The position numbers and the translations under genes were made by a program. Source: Proteus vulgaris (GTDB taxonomy: Bacteria > Pseudomonadota > Gammaproteobacteria > Enterobacterales > Enterobacteriaceae). Taken from it: a DNA stretch of 64,000 nucleotides. Under the pieces are notes generated by a model, which was not told the DNA's origin, did no database searches, and saw only the letters and a program-made list of their open reading frames with translations. This document shows positions 44,071-53,168 of this stretch, in pieces. The first letter of the stretch is position 1, and each line of letters starts with the position of its first letter. The stretch spans positions 2,046,001 through 2,110,000 of the forward strand of contig NZ_CP090064.1 in assembly GCF_023100685.1 (NCBI RefSeq), written 5' to 3'.

Positions 44071-45240
44071 ATGTATCAGAATAACTTTAATAAATTAATT
44101 TCTAGGCAAAATACCTATAGCGCAAAATGGTGTAATAGTAACGCCAATGTTATTCCATTATCTGTTGCAGATATGGAAATTGCTGCACCTGATTTTATTA
44201 CAAACAAACTTGCTGAATTTAATCACAAGGGAATTTATGGTTATACCGATCTTAGCCATGATTGGAATAATGTTGCCGCTAATTGGTTTAAAAGCCAATA
44301 TCAATGGATAGTTGCCCCTGAGACGATTGTATTTTGTCCTCGTGTTATACAAGCGGTTTCACTTTATATCCAGAATTTCACACAAATAGGCGATAAAGTC
44401 ACAACGCTGTCTCCGGCTTATCATCCTATTAGTAATGCTGTTTGTGTAAATAACCGCGAGTTATTAGAAAGCCCATTAATTTATCGTGACGGTTATTATG
44501 AAATTGATTTTGACGATCTAGAAAATAAGTTTAAACAGTCGGTCTGTTTTATGTTGCTCTCACCACACAATCCAACAGGTACGGTATGGCAACAAACTGA
44601 CTTAATAAAAATAGCAAAGCTTGCACAAAAATATCACGTTTTTATTATTTCTGATGATGTGCACGCAGATTTTGTTTTTGATGATGCTCTCTATCACCCT
44701 ATTTCATCTTTAAACACCTATGTAGAACAGCACTCTTTTATTTGTACATCTCCAGCTAAAACTTTCAATTTAGCAGGACTAGAGATAGCGAATATTGTGA
44801 TTGCTAACCCTGAATATCGTGAAAAATTTAAACAGTGTTTGATTGCCGCTGGTATTCATAATCCAGGATATTTTTCTGTTCCCGCTTTTTTACAAGCCTA
44901 TACCTTACAAGGCCAACAATGGGTTGGTGAATTAAAAACGTACCTTGCTGATAACCGACGTTGGGTAAAGGAACAATGTGAACGTCACTTTCCCGATTGG
45001 GTTATCACACAAAGTCATGGCACCTACATGCTATGGGTTAATTACCAAAAAATGCAGTTAACCGAAGAACAACTAAAACATTGGTTTGTTTCATTAGCCG
45101 AAGTGGAAATGAGTTGGGGGCGTGGTTTTGGTGCGGTTGGGGATGGTTTTTTCCGCATTAATATCGCGACACCTCGTTCAATATTAGAAACCGTTTTCAC
45201 TCGGCTTATTCGTACCTTACCTCACGCCAGTTTGGAATAA
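44071..45240 (+). CDS. MalY/PatB-type PLP-dependent C-S lyase or aminotransferase
   Basis: A 389-residue fold-type I PLP enzyme of the MalY/PatB group. VIPLSVADMEIAAP is the typical N-terminal stretch, LSPHNPTGTVW holds the cofactor loop Asn, and the PLP lysine lies in SPAKTFNLAGL. MalY and PatB cleave cystathionine or cysteine conjugates. GAGGAGA precedes the ATG at 44071, which fixes the start. It sits where xylFGH or xylA would be expected next to xylR, and is followed by nhaC at six bases. Such lyase and NhaC genes are often neighbours, perhaps for uptake and cleavage of one substrate. Confidence 0.85.
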   Translation: MYQNNFNKLISRQNTYSAKWCNSNANVIPLSVADMEIAAPDFITNKLAEFNHKGIYGYTDLSHDWNNVAANWFKSQYQWIVAPETIVFCPRVIQAVSLYIQNFTQIGDKVTTLSPAYHPISNAVCVNNRELLESPLIYRDGYYEIDFDDLENKFKQSVCFMLLSPHNPTGTVWQQTDLIKIAKLAQKYHVFIISDDVHADFVFDDALYHPISSLNTYVEQHSFICTSPAKTFNLAGLEIANIVIANPEYREKFKQCLIAAGIHNPGYFSVPAFLQAYTLQGQQWVGELKTYLADNRRWVKEQCERHFPDWVITQSHGTYMLWVNYQKMQLTEEQLKHWFVSLAEVEMSWGRGFGAVGDGFFRINIATPRSILETVFTRLIRTLPHASLE

Positions 45241-45246
45241 ATTACA

Positions 45247-46722
45247 ATGAAAACGCAAACGATAAACAGCCCAAGAACGCCTACGCTTCTTGAATCGCTC
45301 TTTCCTATTCTCACTATGGTGGTGTTATTAGGAGGAGGCTATGCCGCTTTTGATTTACCACCAGAACCATTAATGGTGCTTTCGACTGTTGTGGCTGCAC
45401 TGTTAGTAAAACGGTTGGGATATCGCTATGACGAAATCTTAACAGCTATCTCACAAAAGATTGCTAAAACTATGCCAGCATTGCTGATTTTAATCAGTGT
45501 GGGCTTGTTAATAGGCACATGGATGATTGGTGGCACCATTCCACTGATGATCTATTACGGCTTGAAAATGATCAGCCCAGAAATGCTATATGTTACAGCG
45601 TTATTGGTCACGTCATTGGTGTCGGTCTGTACAGGAACATCATGGGGTTCTGCTGGAACCATCGGTGTTGCATTTATGGGCGTTGCAGTGGGCATGGAAG
45701 CAAACCTTGCAGCTACAGCGGGTGCCGTAGTTGCTGGGGCTTATTTTGGTGACAAGCTTTCACCATTATCAGGTGATACTAACCTTGCCGCAATGGCAGC
45801 AAGGATCGACCTTTATCAACATATTTGGCACTTACTTTATACCACACTGCCTTCGCTGATTTTAACGGCGATTGTGATGACGGTTTATGGCATGAATGGC
45901 GATTTAGCGGGTCAAGGTGTGCCAGAAAAAGTGACATTAATTACTAATGGTCTTGAGAATGTTTATAACTTCAATCTTATTCTTCTCATTCCAGTATTAG
46001 TGATTTTATATGGTTCAGTAACGAAAAAACCCACTATCCCAGTGATGTTAGCTTCTGCCGCAATTGCGATGCTTAACGCTTATCTTATTCAAGGTTTTGG
46101 TTTACATGACATCGTAAAAAGTGCGGTTGATGGTTTCAACGTCTCGATGATCCAAGGTAAAGAAGTTCCTGAATTGTTAGGTAATTTGCTAAATCGTGGT
46201 GGCATGAACTCCATGATGAGCACTCTGCTTATCTGTTTCTGCGCCCTCTCTTTTGCTGGTACTTTATCGCTAAGTGGCGCATTAGAAGTGATTGTCCATG
46301 CATTGTTAAAAATGGTGCACTCAACAGGTTCAATGATCTTAGCCACAATTGCCTGCGGACTAACCATGATTGGCGTGACCTGTAATGGACAAATCTCAAT
46401 CCTTATTCCTATTGAAATGTTACGTGGTGCCTATATTGAACGAGGCTTACATCCTAAAAATCTGGCGCGTACTGTAGAAGACTCCGCCACTATCTTTGAA
46501 CCTATTTTACCGTGGACTGCTGCAGGCGCTTATATGGCGGGTACGTTAGGTGTTGCAACCTTAAGTTACTTACCTTGGGCTGTATTGTGCTGGAGTGGCA
46601 TCTTCTTTGCCATGCTGTGGGGTTTTACGGGCTTTGGCATTGCCAAATTAACACCAGAAGAGCAGGAAGAAATGACTGCTGAGCTTGGATCACATTCAGA
46701 ATTACAACTTGATACTAAATAA
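45247..46722 (+). CDS. NhaC-family Na+/H+ antiporter
   Basis: A 491-residue inner-membrane protein of the NhaC family with about 11-12 hydrophobic helices. [34 protein letters not shown] and the C-terminal [15 protein letters not shown] are the characteristic stretches. NhaC-type proteins exchange Na+ for H+, sometimes together with organic acids such as malate/lactate. It starts six bases after the lyase gene and ends ten bases before xylA, so all four genes probably share one transcript. It may import the lyase substrate; xylose transport is unlikely for this family. Confidence 0.88.
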   Translation: MKTQTINSPRTPTLLESLFPILTMVVLLGGGYAAFDLPPEPLMVLSTVVAALLVKRLGYRYDEILTAISQKIAKTMPALLILISVGLLIGTWMIGGTIPLMIYYGLKMISPEMLYVTALLVTSLVSVCTGTSWGSAGTIGVAFMGVAVGMEANLAATAGAVVAGAYFGDKLSPLSGDTNLAAMAARIDLYQHIWHLLYTTLPSLILTAIVMTVYGMNGDLAGQGVPEKVTLITNGLENVYNFNLILLIPVLVILYGSVTKKPTIPVMLASAAIAMLNAYLIQGFGLHDIVKSAVDGFNVSMIQGKEVPELLGNLLNRGGMNSMMSTLLICFCALSFAGTLSLSGALEVIVHALLKMVHSTGSMILATIACGLTMIGVTCNGQISILIPIEMLRGAYIERGLHPKNLARTVEDSATIFEPILPWTAAGAYMAGTLGVATLSYLPWAVLCWSGIFFAMLWGFTGFGIAKLTPEEQEEMTAELGSHSELQLDTK

Positions 46723-46732
46723 GGACGGTTCC

Positions 46733-48049
46733 ATGTCTTACTTTAATAAAATTGAACAAATTCAATATGAAGGCACAACAAGCGATAACCCATTAGCATT
46801 TCGTTACTATAACCCTGATGAGATTATTTTGGGTAAACGAATGGAAGATCACCTAAGATTCGCAGCTTGTTATTGGCATAACTTCTGCTGGAATGGTTCT
46901 GATATGTTCGGTATCGGCACTTTTGATAGACCGTGGCAAACACCTGGTGAAGCTTTAGAGCAAGCTAAGCGTAAAGCAGATGTGGCCTTTGAGTTCTTTC
47001 ATAAGCTCAATGTTCCTTTCTACTGTTTTCATGATGTCGATGTAATTTCTGAAGGGAATAGCATCAATGAATATATTTCTAACATGGCGGCGATCACCGA
47101 CGTATTAGCGAAAAAACAAGAAGAAACTAACGTTAAGTTATTATGGGGAACTGCAAACTGCTTCACTAATCCTCGTTATGGCGCAGGTGCTGCAACAAAC
47201 CCTGATCCTGATGTTTTTGCATGGGCCGCAACACAAGTGTGTGAAGCGATGAAAGCGACAAAAGCGCTGGGTGGCGAAAACTATGTATTATGGGGTGGAC
47301 GCGAAGGCTATGAAACGCTATTAAATACTGATTTACGCCAAGAAAGAGAGCAAATTGGCCGCTTTATGCAGATGGTGGTTGAGCACAAACACAAAATTGG
47401 TTTCCAAGGCACATTATTGATTGAGCCAAAACCTCAAGAGCCAACAAAACATCAATATGATTATGACACTGCAACCGTTTATGGCTTCTTAAAGCAGTTT
47501 GGTCTTGAAAAAGAAGTGAAAGTAAACATTGAAGCAAACCACGCAACATTAGCAGGACATAGCTTCCACCATGAGATTGCAACTGCGATTGCGTTAGGCA
47601 TTTTAGGCTCAGTTGATGCTAACCGTGGTGATCCGCAATTAGGTTGGGATACAGACCAATTCCCAAATAGTGTAGAAGAAAATGCACTAGTCATGTATGA
47701 AATTCTTAAATCTGGTGGCTTTACTACAGGTGGATTAAACTTTGATGCTAAAGTTCGTCGCCAAAGCAATGATAAATATGACCTATTCTACGGGCATATT
47801 TCAGGAATGGACACAATGGCAATGGCATTACGCATTGCGGCAAGAATGATCCAAGATGGTGGCCTTGATAAATTCACGGCACAGCGCTATTCAGGTTGGA
47901 GTGCTGAATTTGGCCAAAATATCTTACAAGGTAAATTAAGCCTTGAAGATGTGGCGAAATACGCACAAAGCAATACATTAGCGCCACAGTTACAAAGTGG
48001 ACGTCAAGAAATGCTAGAAAGTTTAGTGAATCGCTATATTTTTGGTTAA
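46733..48049 (+). CDS. xylA: Xylose isomerase
   Basis: A 438-residue xylose isomerase, interconverting D-xylose and D-xylulose with two divalent metal ions. The TIM barrel shows FYCFHDVDV (catalytic His), [50 protein letters not shown] (Glu and Lys at the metal site), [17 protein letters not shown] and [17 protein letters not shown]. The ATG at 46733 is preceded by AAGGACGG; an upstream in-frame ATG at 46685 lies inside nhaC. Length equals E. coli XylA. Confidence 0.97.
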   Translation: MSYFNKIEQIQYEGTTSDNPLAFRYYNPDEIILGKRMEDHLRFAACYWHNFCWNGSDMFGIGTFDRPWQTPGEALEQAKRKADVAFEFFHKLNVPFYCFHDVDVISEGNSINEYISNMAAITDVLAKKQEETNVKLLWGTANCFTNPRYGAGAATNPDPDVFAWAATQVCEAMKATKALGGENYVLWGGREGYETLLNTDLRQEREQIGRFMQMVVEHKHKIGFQGTLLIEPKPQEPTKHQYDYDTATVYGFLKQFGLEKEVKVNIEANHATLAGHSFHHEIATAIALGILGSVDANRGDPQLGWDTDQFPNSVEENALVMYEILKSGGFTTGGLNFDAKVRRQSNDKYDLFYGHISGMDTMAMALRIAARMIQDGGLDKFTAQRYSGWSAEFGQNILQGKLSLEDVAKYAQSNTLAPQLQSGRQEMLESLVNRYIFG

Positions 48050-48064
48050 TGGCATAAACGTAAT

Positions 48065-48089
48065 AACACAGCGGGTTTTCCGCTGTGTT
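48065..48089 (+). terminator. Hairpin between xylA and xylB
   Basis: AACACAGCGG (48065-48074) pairs perfectly with CCGCTGTGTT (48080-48089) over a five-base loop. The T run after it is short, so it may only partly stop transcription or protect the xylA message from decay, lowering xylB relative to xylA. Confidence 0.7.
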
Positions 48090-48121
48090 TATTAATTAGA
48101 TACAGGTCATGAGGTAATTTC

Positions 48122-49576
48122 ATGTATTTAGGGCTAGATTTAGGCACTTCAAGCGTTAAAGCGATCATCATGAATGAGCAAGGCGATGTTATTGCCAGCC
48201 ATTCTGTTTCTTTAGCAATATCACGCCCTCACCCTCAATGGTCAGAACAAGATCCACTGCAATGGTGGCAAGCAACGGAAGAAGCTATTCTCCAGCTTGG
48301 TCGCAATTATCCGATGGAACAAATAGAGGCAATTGGATTAAGCGGACAAATGCATGGAGCCGTTTTACTTGATGCTCAACAAGTCGTTTTACGCCCTGCG
48401 ATCTTATGGAACGATGGCCGTAGTTTTAAACAGTGTCAGATGCTTGAGGCTAAATATCCTCAGTTTAAAAAAATCACTGGTAACTTAGTTATGCCCGGCT
48501 TTACGGCACCAAAACTACAATGGGTTGCTGAAAACGAGCTTGAAAATTTTCAACGTATTGCGCATGTTTTATTACCGAAAGATTTTTTACGTTGGAAGAT
48601 GAGTGGTAATTTTGCCAGTGATATGTCGGATGCCGCCGGTACGCTTTGGTTGGATATGCAAAAGCGTGACTGGAGTGATGAACTTTTAGGTGCAACAGGC
48701 TTAACGCGTCGGCAGATGCCAACATTGTTTGAAGGTAATCAAATCACCGGTTATCTATTAGCTGATGTGGCTAAAAAATGGCAAATGAAGCAAGTACCTA
48801 TTATTGCGGGTGGCGGTGATAATGCTGCGGGGGCAATCGGTGTTGGCGTTTACCAACCCGGTCAGGCGATGCTCTCTTTAGGTACTTCTGGTGTTTATTT
48901 TGTTGTTAGCGAAAAATTTCTCCAAAATAGTGACGATGCAGTACACAGTTTTTGTCACGCATTACCCAATACTTGGCATTTAATGTCAGTGATGTTAAGT
49001 GCAGCATCATGTCTTGATTGGGTGTGTCAATTGACAGGAATTGAGAGTGTGAGTGCGATGTTTGAAGAGATTGAACACGCTACTTTTGCTGATAGCCCTC
49101 TACTCTTTTTACCTTATCTTTCAGGTGAACGGACGCCTTATAACAACCCTAATGCCAAAGGTGTTTTTTGGGGATTAACTCATGAACATCAACGTGCTGA
49201 CTTATGCCTAGCTGTTCTTGAAGGTGTAAGTTTTGCATTACGACAAGGGATTGAAGTTGCTGATAATGCTGGGCAATTAGCGGATAACATTACGTTAATT
49301 GGTGGTGGTGCAAGAAGCGAATATTGGCGACAACTTCTGGCAGATATTACAGGAAAAACCCTTGATTATCGCCAAGGTGGTGATGTTGGCCCTGCACTTG
49401 GTGCAGCAAGACTGGCACAATTAGCAGTAAACCCTACTCATTCATCACAAGTAATTCTTTCTCAACCTAAGCTTGAAAAACGCCATACACCCAATTTAGA
49501 AAAACATAAAACATACGAAAAAAAATATCATGCTTTTAAAAAGCTATATTCATTGATTGATACGATGGAAATATAG
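48122..49576 (+). CDS. xylB: Xylulokinase
   Basis: A 484-residue FGGY-family kinase that phosphorylates D-xylulose to xylulose 5-phosphate. LGLDLGTSSVKAIIM, IGLSGQMHGAVLLD, DFLRWKMSG, GGGDNAAGAIGVG and TLIGGGARSEYWRQLLADI are clear family motifs. GAGGT six bases before the ATG gives the start. The hydrophilic C-terminal tail (KRHTPNLEKHKTYEKKYH) is normal for XylB. With xylA it channels xylose to the pentose phosphate pathway. Confidence 0.96.
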   Translation: MYLGLDLGTSSVKAIIMNEQGDVIASHSVSLAISRPHPQWSEQDPLQWWQATEEAILQLGRNYPMEQIEAIGLSGQMHGAVLLDAQQVVLRPAILWNDGRSFKQCQMLEAKYPQFKKITGNLVMPGFTAPKLQWVAENELENFQRIAHVLLPKDFLRWKMSGNFASDMSDAAGTLWLDMQKRDWSDELLGATGLTRRQMPTLFEGNQITGYLLADVAKKWQMKQVPIIAGGGDNAAGAIGVGVYQPGQAMLSLGTSGVYFVVSEKFLQNSDDAVHSFCHALPNTWHLMSVMLSAASCLDWVCQLTGIESVSAMFEEIEHATFADSPLLFLPYLSGERTPYNNPNAKGVFWGLTHEHQRADLCLAVLEGVSFALRQGIEVADNAGQLADNITLIGGGARSEYWRQLLADITGKTLDYRQGGDVGPALGAARLAQLAVNPTHSSQVILSQPKLEKRHTPNLEKHKTYEKKYHAFKKLYSLIDTMEI

Positions 49577-49606
49577 CAATATTGCGTCAATATCAGGGTA
49601 ATACTT

Positions 49607-49637
49607 AAAACCACTCAATAAAGAGTGGTTTTATTTT
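49607..49637 (+). terminator. Rho-independent terminator after xylB
   Basis: AAAACCACTC (49607-49616) pairs with GAGTGGTTTT (49623-49632) and is followed by ATTTTT. It closes the lyase-nhaC-xylAB unit. Confidence 0.9.
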
Positions 49638-49710
49638 TCACTTACAGTTGTAAGATAAGATGCACTATGAGATCTCTCTATATTGAAAACATAATAGATA
49701 AGAAGGCAAA

Positions 49711-50403
49711 ATGAAAAAATTAGGTTTAGTTATCATCGGAGTATCATTGCTAACGGGTTGTATGACTAAATCTCTATGGAACAATAATCCTGTTTCAGAT
49801 TTTACTTATCATTATGAAGAAGAATATAAAGATGTAATTACTGAAGTAGTTAAATTGGAATTAAAAGAAGATAAAGAGCCATTAGTTATACGAGATGGTA
49901 GCGCTATTTCACTTAGAGGGATGTCACTAGCGAGTAAAACCCGAATTTATAATATCTCTTATGGTGATTACCCATTAAAAGTTATCTATAAATATATGCC
50001 AAAAATGAAATTTAGCGCCAGAATAGCATCTCAAGGTGCCGTTCCTTTTGAAATTCAAAATAGACACGTTAATAAAGGCGATAATATTTTAGCTTCTGAT
50101 ATTCAAGGTGTTTTCTTATTTTCAATCAATCCTGAAGTAAAACTACTGGAAAGTGAAATAAAAGAGCTAGAACAGGCTCATTTTAAAAAAGAGTGCAAAG
50201 CACAAGATGGTAGCTTGCAGTGGTGTATTGATTTTTGGATCAATGCCAATGTTTTTGAACGTAACCAAACGAGATATGTGGTTATCGTAGAAAAAGTGTT
50301 ACCTAAACCTATTAATATTGCTCTTTATGATTTAAAAGGCACACCAAAACTGGCTCCATTAGGCGCTTTATTGGGTGTTGTTGTTCAGAGTGCAGGGAAT
50401 TAA
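49711..50403 (+). CDS. Lipoprotein of unknown function
   Basis: A 230-residue lipoprotein (MKKLGLVIIGVSLLTGC lipobox, Cys17). The mature part is rich in Lys and Glu with a Cys pair (KKECKAQDGSLQWCIDFW) that could form a disulfide; no domain is recognised. AAGGCAAA precedes the ATG. Its stop overlaps the stop of the convergent Fic gene by three bases, so transcripts overlap. Confidence 0.65.
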   Translation: MKKLGLVIIGVSLLTGCMTKSLWNNNPVSDFTYHYEEEYKDVITEVVKLELKEDKEPLVIRDGSAISLRGMSLASKTRIYNISYGDYPLKVIYKYMPKMKFSARIASQGAVPFEIQNRHVNKGDNILASDIQGVFLFSINPEVKLLESEIKELEQAHFKKECKAQDGSLQWCIDFWINANVFERNQTRYVVIVEKVLPKPINIALYDLKGTPKLAPLGALLGVVVQSAGN

Positions 50404-50993
50404 TTTTTTGGAAGGGTTATGATCCGGCTAAATATTTTTTCCATTGGCACGTAATTAATATTTACTCCATCGATATTAGCCTGAATCCATTCTTCTGGTT
50501 CAATATTTTTCCAATTTAAATCATAACCTGCAGCTAACGATAGGTGCTCAAAAAATAGCCGCTGAACTCTTCCGTTACCTTCTCTAAAAGGATGGATCAT
50601 ATTGAACTCAATATAATACTCAGCAAGTTTTTTACAGAAATCGTGTCGTTTTAGATTAATTAGCCAGTTTTCTTTTTCTAGTTGTAAAAATAATTTATTC
50701 ACTTCGATAGCAATTCTTGTATTGGTACAAAATCGTGTTCCTCCTTTAGATATATCAATTGTTCGGATTTTTCCCGCCCAATCATAGAGTTCAGAGAAAA
50801 GTTGATAATGTATATAACAAAGGTAATCTAAATTATAAGGAGGAAGGAAAAATCTAATATTTTTAATTGTAATGGCAGTAATTTCTCTTTCTGCTTCCTC
50901 TAGGAGTTCAATATTTTTTATGTTTAATTTGTTTTTTAAGGTACTTGAGCCAGAATAACAATAATGGTCGTGGATGACGTCATATTTGTCCAT
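50400..50993 (-). CDS. Fic-domain AMP-transferase toxin
   Basis: A 197-residue Fic protein. The active site HPFREGNGRVQR (His134 to Arg145) is complete: His base, Asp/Glu138 for Mg2+, and the two Arg that bind the nucleotide. The flap LSELYDWAGKIRTIDISKGGTRF precedes it. Fic enzymes transfer AMP to a target hydroxyl; bacterial members of this size (FicT, VbhT-like) often AMPylate gyrase and topoisomerase IV and stop growth. Its antitoxin gene ends three bases upstream. No DNA-binding domain is attached. Confidence 0.9.
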   Translation of the reverse strand: MDKYDVIHDHYCYSGSSTLKNKLNIKNIELLEEAEREITAITIKNIRFFLPPYNLDYLCYIHYQLFSELYDWAGKIRTIDISKGGTRFCTNTRIAIEVNKLFLQLEKENWLINLKRHDFCKKLAEYYIEFNMIHPFREGNGRVQRLFFEHLSLAAGYDLNWKNIEPEEWIQANIDGVNINYVPMEKIFSRIITLPKN

Positions 50994-50996
50994 ATG

Positions 50997-51476
50997 TTAT
51001 CCTTGATAATACTTTGCTAGAATTTTTTCTAAACTTGTTGATTCATCAGGAATTTTTATATCTAACCCCTCTAATCTTGAACTATCACAAAATTTCTCTA
51101 ATTTATATTTTTCATAATATTCGTAGGGATCAAAACTATTTAAAACAGGTAATTTCTTTAATTTGTCTATTTTTACTTCTAACGCCTTCCAACTCTTTGC
51201 TTTAATTGTAAATCCCAGTTTTCCTGATAGTTGTTTTTTAGTATCTAAAAAAGATCCCATTTTATAATTTAATGAATCACCTGAATTTAACCAAAGAATA
51301 AAGTCATTAATTGACATTATAGTTTTGTATAATGAAATCCAATCTGTAACTATAATTTTTGTATCAAGTTCATTTTCGATAATTTTGACGAGCTCATTAA
51401 AAGAACCTAATAATTTTAAATCCTCTATATTATTAGTTTTTAAAATATTTTTAATATACATGTTCAAAGCTCTCAT
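50997..51476 (-). CDS. Probable Fic antitoxin with inhibitory helix and N-terminal extension
   Basis: A 159-residue protein encoded directly upstream of the Fic toxin. Its C-terminus has DSSRLEGLDI, in which Ser132-x3-Glu136-Gly137 fits the inhibitory motif (S/T)xxxE(G/N) of class I Fic antitoxins such as VbhA; the Glu would block the ATP gamma-phosphate position of the toxin. Standard antitoxins of this class are about 60 residues, while this one has about 120 extra N-terminal residues without a recognised domain. ATG at 51476 is used; 51461 is an alternative with GAGAGC upstream. Confidence 0.72.
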   Translation of the reverse strand: MRALNMYIKNILKTNNIEDLKLLGSFNELVKIIENELDTKIIVTDWISLYKTIMSINDFILWLNSGDSLNYKMGSFLDTKKQLSGKLGFTIKAKSWKALEVKIDKLKKLPVLNSFDPYEYYEKYKLEKFCDSSRLEGLDIKIPDESTSLEKILAKYYQG

Positions 51477-51562
51477 TCTCTAAAATTTACTGATATATTC
51501 ATCATACTATATCGTGTTTTTTTATTTAACAATAGTAATTGAAAATACGACTTTCAAGGTAA

Positions 51563-51596
51563 TTCCTTGCTAGTAATAGGGCTTACTAGCAAGGAA
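51563..51596. terminator. Strong hairpin downstream of the DUF3811 gene
   Basis: TTCCTTGCTAGTAA (51563-51576) is perfectly complementary to TTACTAGCAAGGAA (51583-51596), loop six bases. It begins four bases past the stop of the gene at 51601. The T tract on the minus strand lies before, not after, the stem, so it may act as an mRNA 3' end stem instead of a simple terminator. Confidence 0.65.
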
Positions 51597-51600
51597 AAAA

Positions 51601-51864
51601 TTAACGATACCCGCTACGATGGTTTTTGGCTGACCAACTATAAGTTTCATCACTAGGGGCTAATTTCTGTTTTTTCTTGAGGGCTTGTGCTTTTTTGGTG
51701 GCTTTTTCAACTTCGAGGGAGATTTCGGTAATAATGGAGTCTTTGGTTCTGTTCATTTCAGCATTAGTTAATTCACGTCCGAACTTCTTTTTCTCTTGAG
51801 CTATTCGGGTTCTTACTCGCATTCGTTGGGCATCTGTCATTTCTTGGAGTGTCAGTTTCTTCAT
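51601..51864 (-). CDS. DUF3811 family protein (YjbD-like)
   Basis: An 87-residue basic, helical protein of the YjbD/DUF3811 family. The N-terminal LTLQEMTDAQRMRVRTRI, central ELTNAEMNRTKDSI and C-terminal KKKQKLAPSDETYSWSA follow E. coli YjbD as I remember it. Function unknown. No Shine-Dalgarno stronger than GGGTAAAAG is seen. It stands alone. Confidence 0.8.
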   Translation of the reverse strand: MKKLTLQEMTDAQRMRVRTRIAQEKKKFGRELTNAEMNRTKDSIITEISLEVEKATKKAQALKKKQKLAPSDETYSWSAKNHRSGYR

Positions 51865-52028
51865 TCTTTTACCCTACTTATGTTGAGTGAGGAGAGATTA
51901 ATATAACACTATTAAGATTCCTCTCCATCATTATATTTAAAATTGGAGAAATTAATTTATTATTACATTAAAAATGCATTACGCCTGAATAAGTGCGTAA
52001 TGCATAAACAATAACTGTAAATAACAAA

Positions 52029-53054
52029 TTAAACTAATTGCAGAAATGCTGTTTTAAATCCATCGATATCTTGCTGTGTTGTTGCCCAAGAAGTACAAAG
52101 ACGTAAGCAACTCAAATTAGGATCTTCAAGTAATACACGATGAAAAACAAACTGTTGTGTTAATTTTTCCGCAATCGTGTTTGGCAGAATAACAAAAACT
52201 TGGTTAGATTCTGGCGGTGCTAAAAATTCAAAACCTTGTGCAGTAAAGAATTCGGTTAATTGTGATGCCATTTCATTAAGGTGTTTGCCTAATTTAAAAT
52301 AGAGATCATCTTTAAATAAAGCTTCAAATTGCGCACCTAATAACCAACCTTTTGCTTGTAATCCACCCTTTTGTTTTAAGCTAAAACGAAAATCAGATTT
52401 TAATGCAGGATGGCAAATCACTAGCGTTTCAGCTGACATTGCACCGATTTTAGTACCACCAATATAAAACGCATCGGTTAAACTGGCGATATCTTCAATA
52501 GTCAGATCACTTTGAGCTGACATTAATCCTGCGGCTAAACGCGCACCATCAAGGTACAACCACAAATTATGCTCGTTACAGAAATCACGGAGTGCTTGTA
52601 GTTCTGTTTTACGATAAACCGTACCAATTTCGGTGGCATTCGTAATATAAACAAGCTTAGGTTGAACCCAATGTTCATCGTTATGTTCAGCAAGAATAGG
52701 TTTTAATAATGCAGGGGTTAATTTACCACCAGCCGAAAATGTGGTGATAACTTTATGCCCTGTTGCTTCAATAGCGCCGGTTTCATGTGTTGCAATATGT
52801 CCTGTACTCACAGAAATAACAGCTTGGTGTGGGCGTAAAAAATGAGAAATCGCGGTTAAATTAGTGATGGTACCACCATTAAAAAAGTGAATATCCGCAT
52901 CAGGTTGTTGAATACGCTGTTTTATTGAGTGAGCAGCTTGATGACAAAGCGTATCCATGCCATATCCATCATAGCGTTGACCCACTGTATCCGTGATTGC
53001 CTTCATGACCGCGGGATGTGCAATTTCATTATAATCATTTTGGAAGCGGTACAT
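52029..53054 (-). CDS. Threonine-aldolase-type PLP enzyme (beta-eliminating lyase family)
   Basis: A 341-residue fold-type I PLP enzyme of the low-specificity L-threonine aldolase family. FFNGGTITNLTAI, LYLDGARLAAGL and the PLP lysine in FYIGGTKIGAMSAE are the expected motifs. It would cleave L-threonine or beta-hydroxy amino acids to glycine and an aldehyde. It differs from LtaE enough that the family (sometimes annotated as low specificity L-threonine aldolase) is safer than the symbol. AGGAG five bases before the ATG at 53054 fixes the start; a reading from 53123 would enter the yegD terminator. Confidence 0.85.
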   Translation of the reverse strand: MYRFQNDYNEIAHPAVMKAITDTVGQRYDGYGMDTLCHQAAHSIKQRIQQPDADIHFFNGGTITNLTAISHFLRPHQAVISVSTGHIATHETGAIEATGHKVITTFSAGGKLTPALLKPILAEHNDEHWVQPKLVYITNATEIGTVYRKTELQALRDFCNEHNLWLYLDGARLAAGLMSAQSDLTIEDIASLTDAFYIGGTKIGAMSAETLVICHPALKSDFRFSLKQKGGLQAKGWLLGAQFEALFKDDLYFKLGKHLNEMASQLTEFFTAQGFEFLAPPESNQVFVILPNTIAEKLTQQFVFHRVLLEDPNLSCLRLCTSWATTQQDIDGFKTAFLQLV

Positions 53055-53097
53055 GTGTTCTCCTGTCAAATGTTGTATTTTTTTATTGTGTTTTATA

Positions 53098-53149
53098 AAT
53101 AAAAACGCTCCACATCTAATCAATACACCGATTAAATGTAAAGCGCTTT
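53098..53149 (-). terminator. Rho-independent terminator after yegD
   Basis: On the minus strand a ~19-base stem (53149-53130 with 53121-53103, a few G-U pairs or mismatches) is followed by a U-rich tail (TTTTTATTT). It starts 20 bases past the yegD stop and separates it from the threonine-aldolase gene. Confidence 0.82.
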
Positions 53150-53168
53150 AATATCTTGAAAATGTAAG

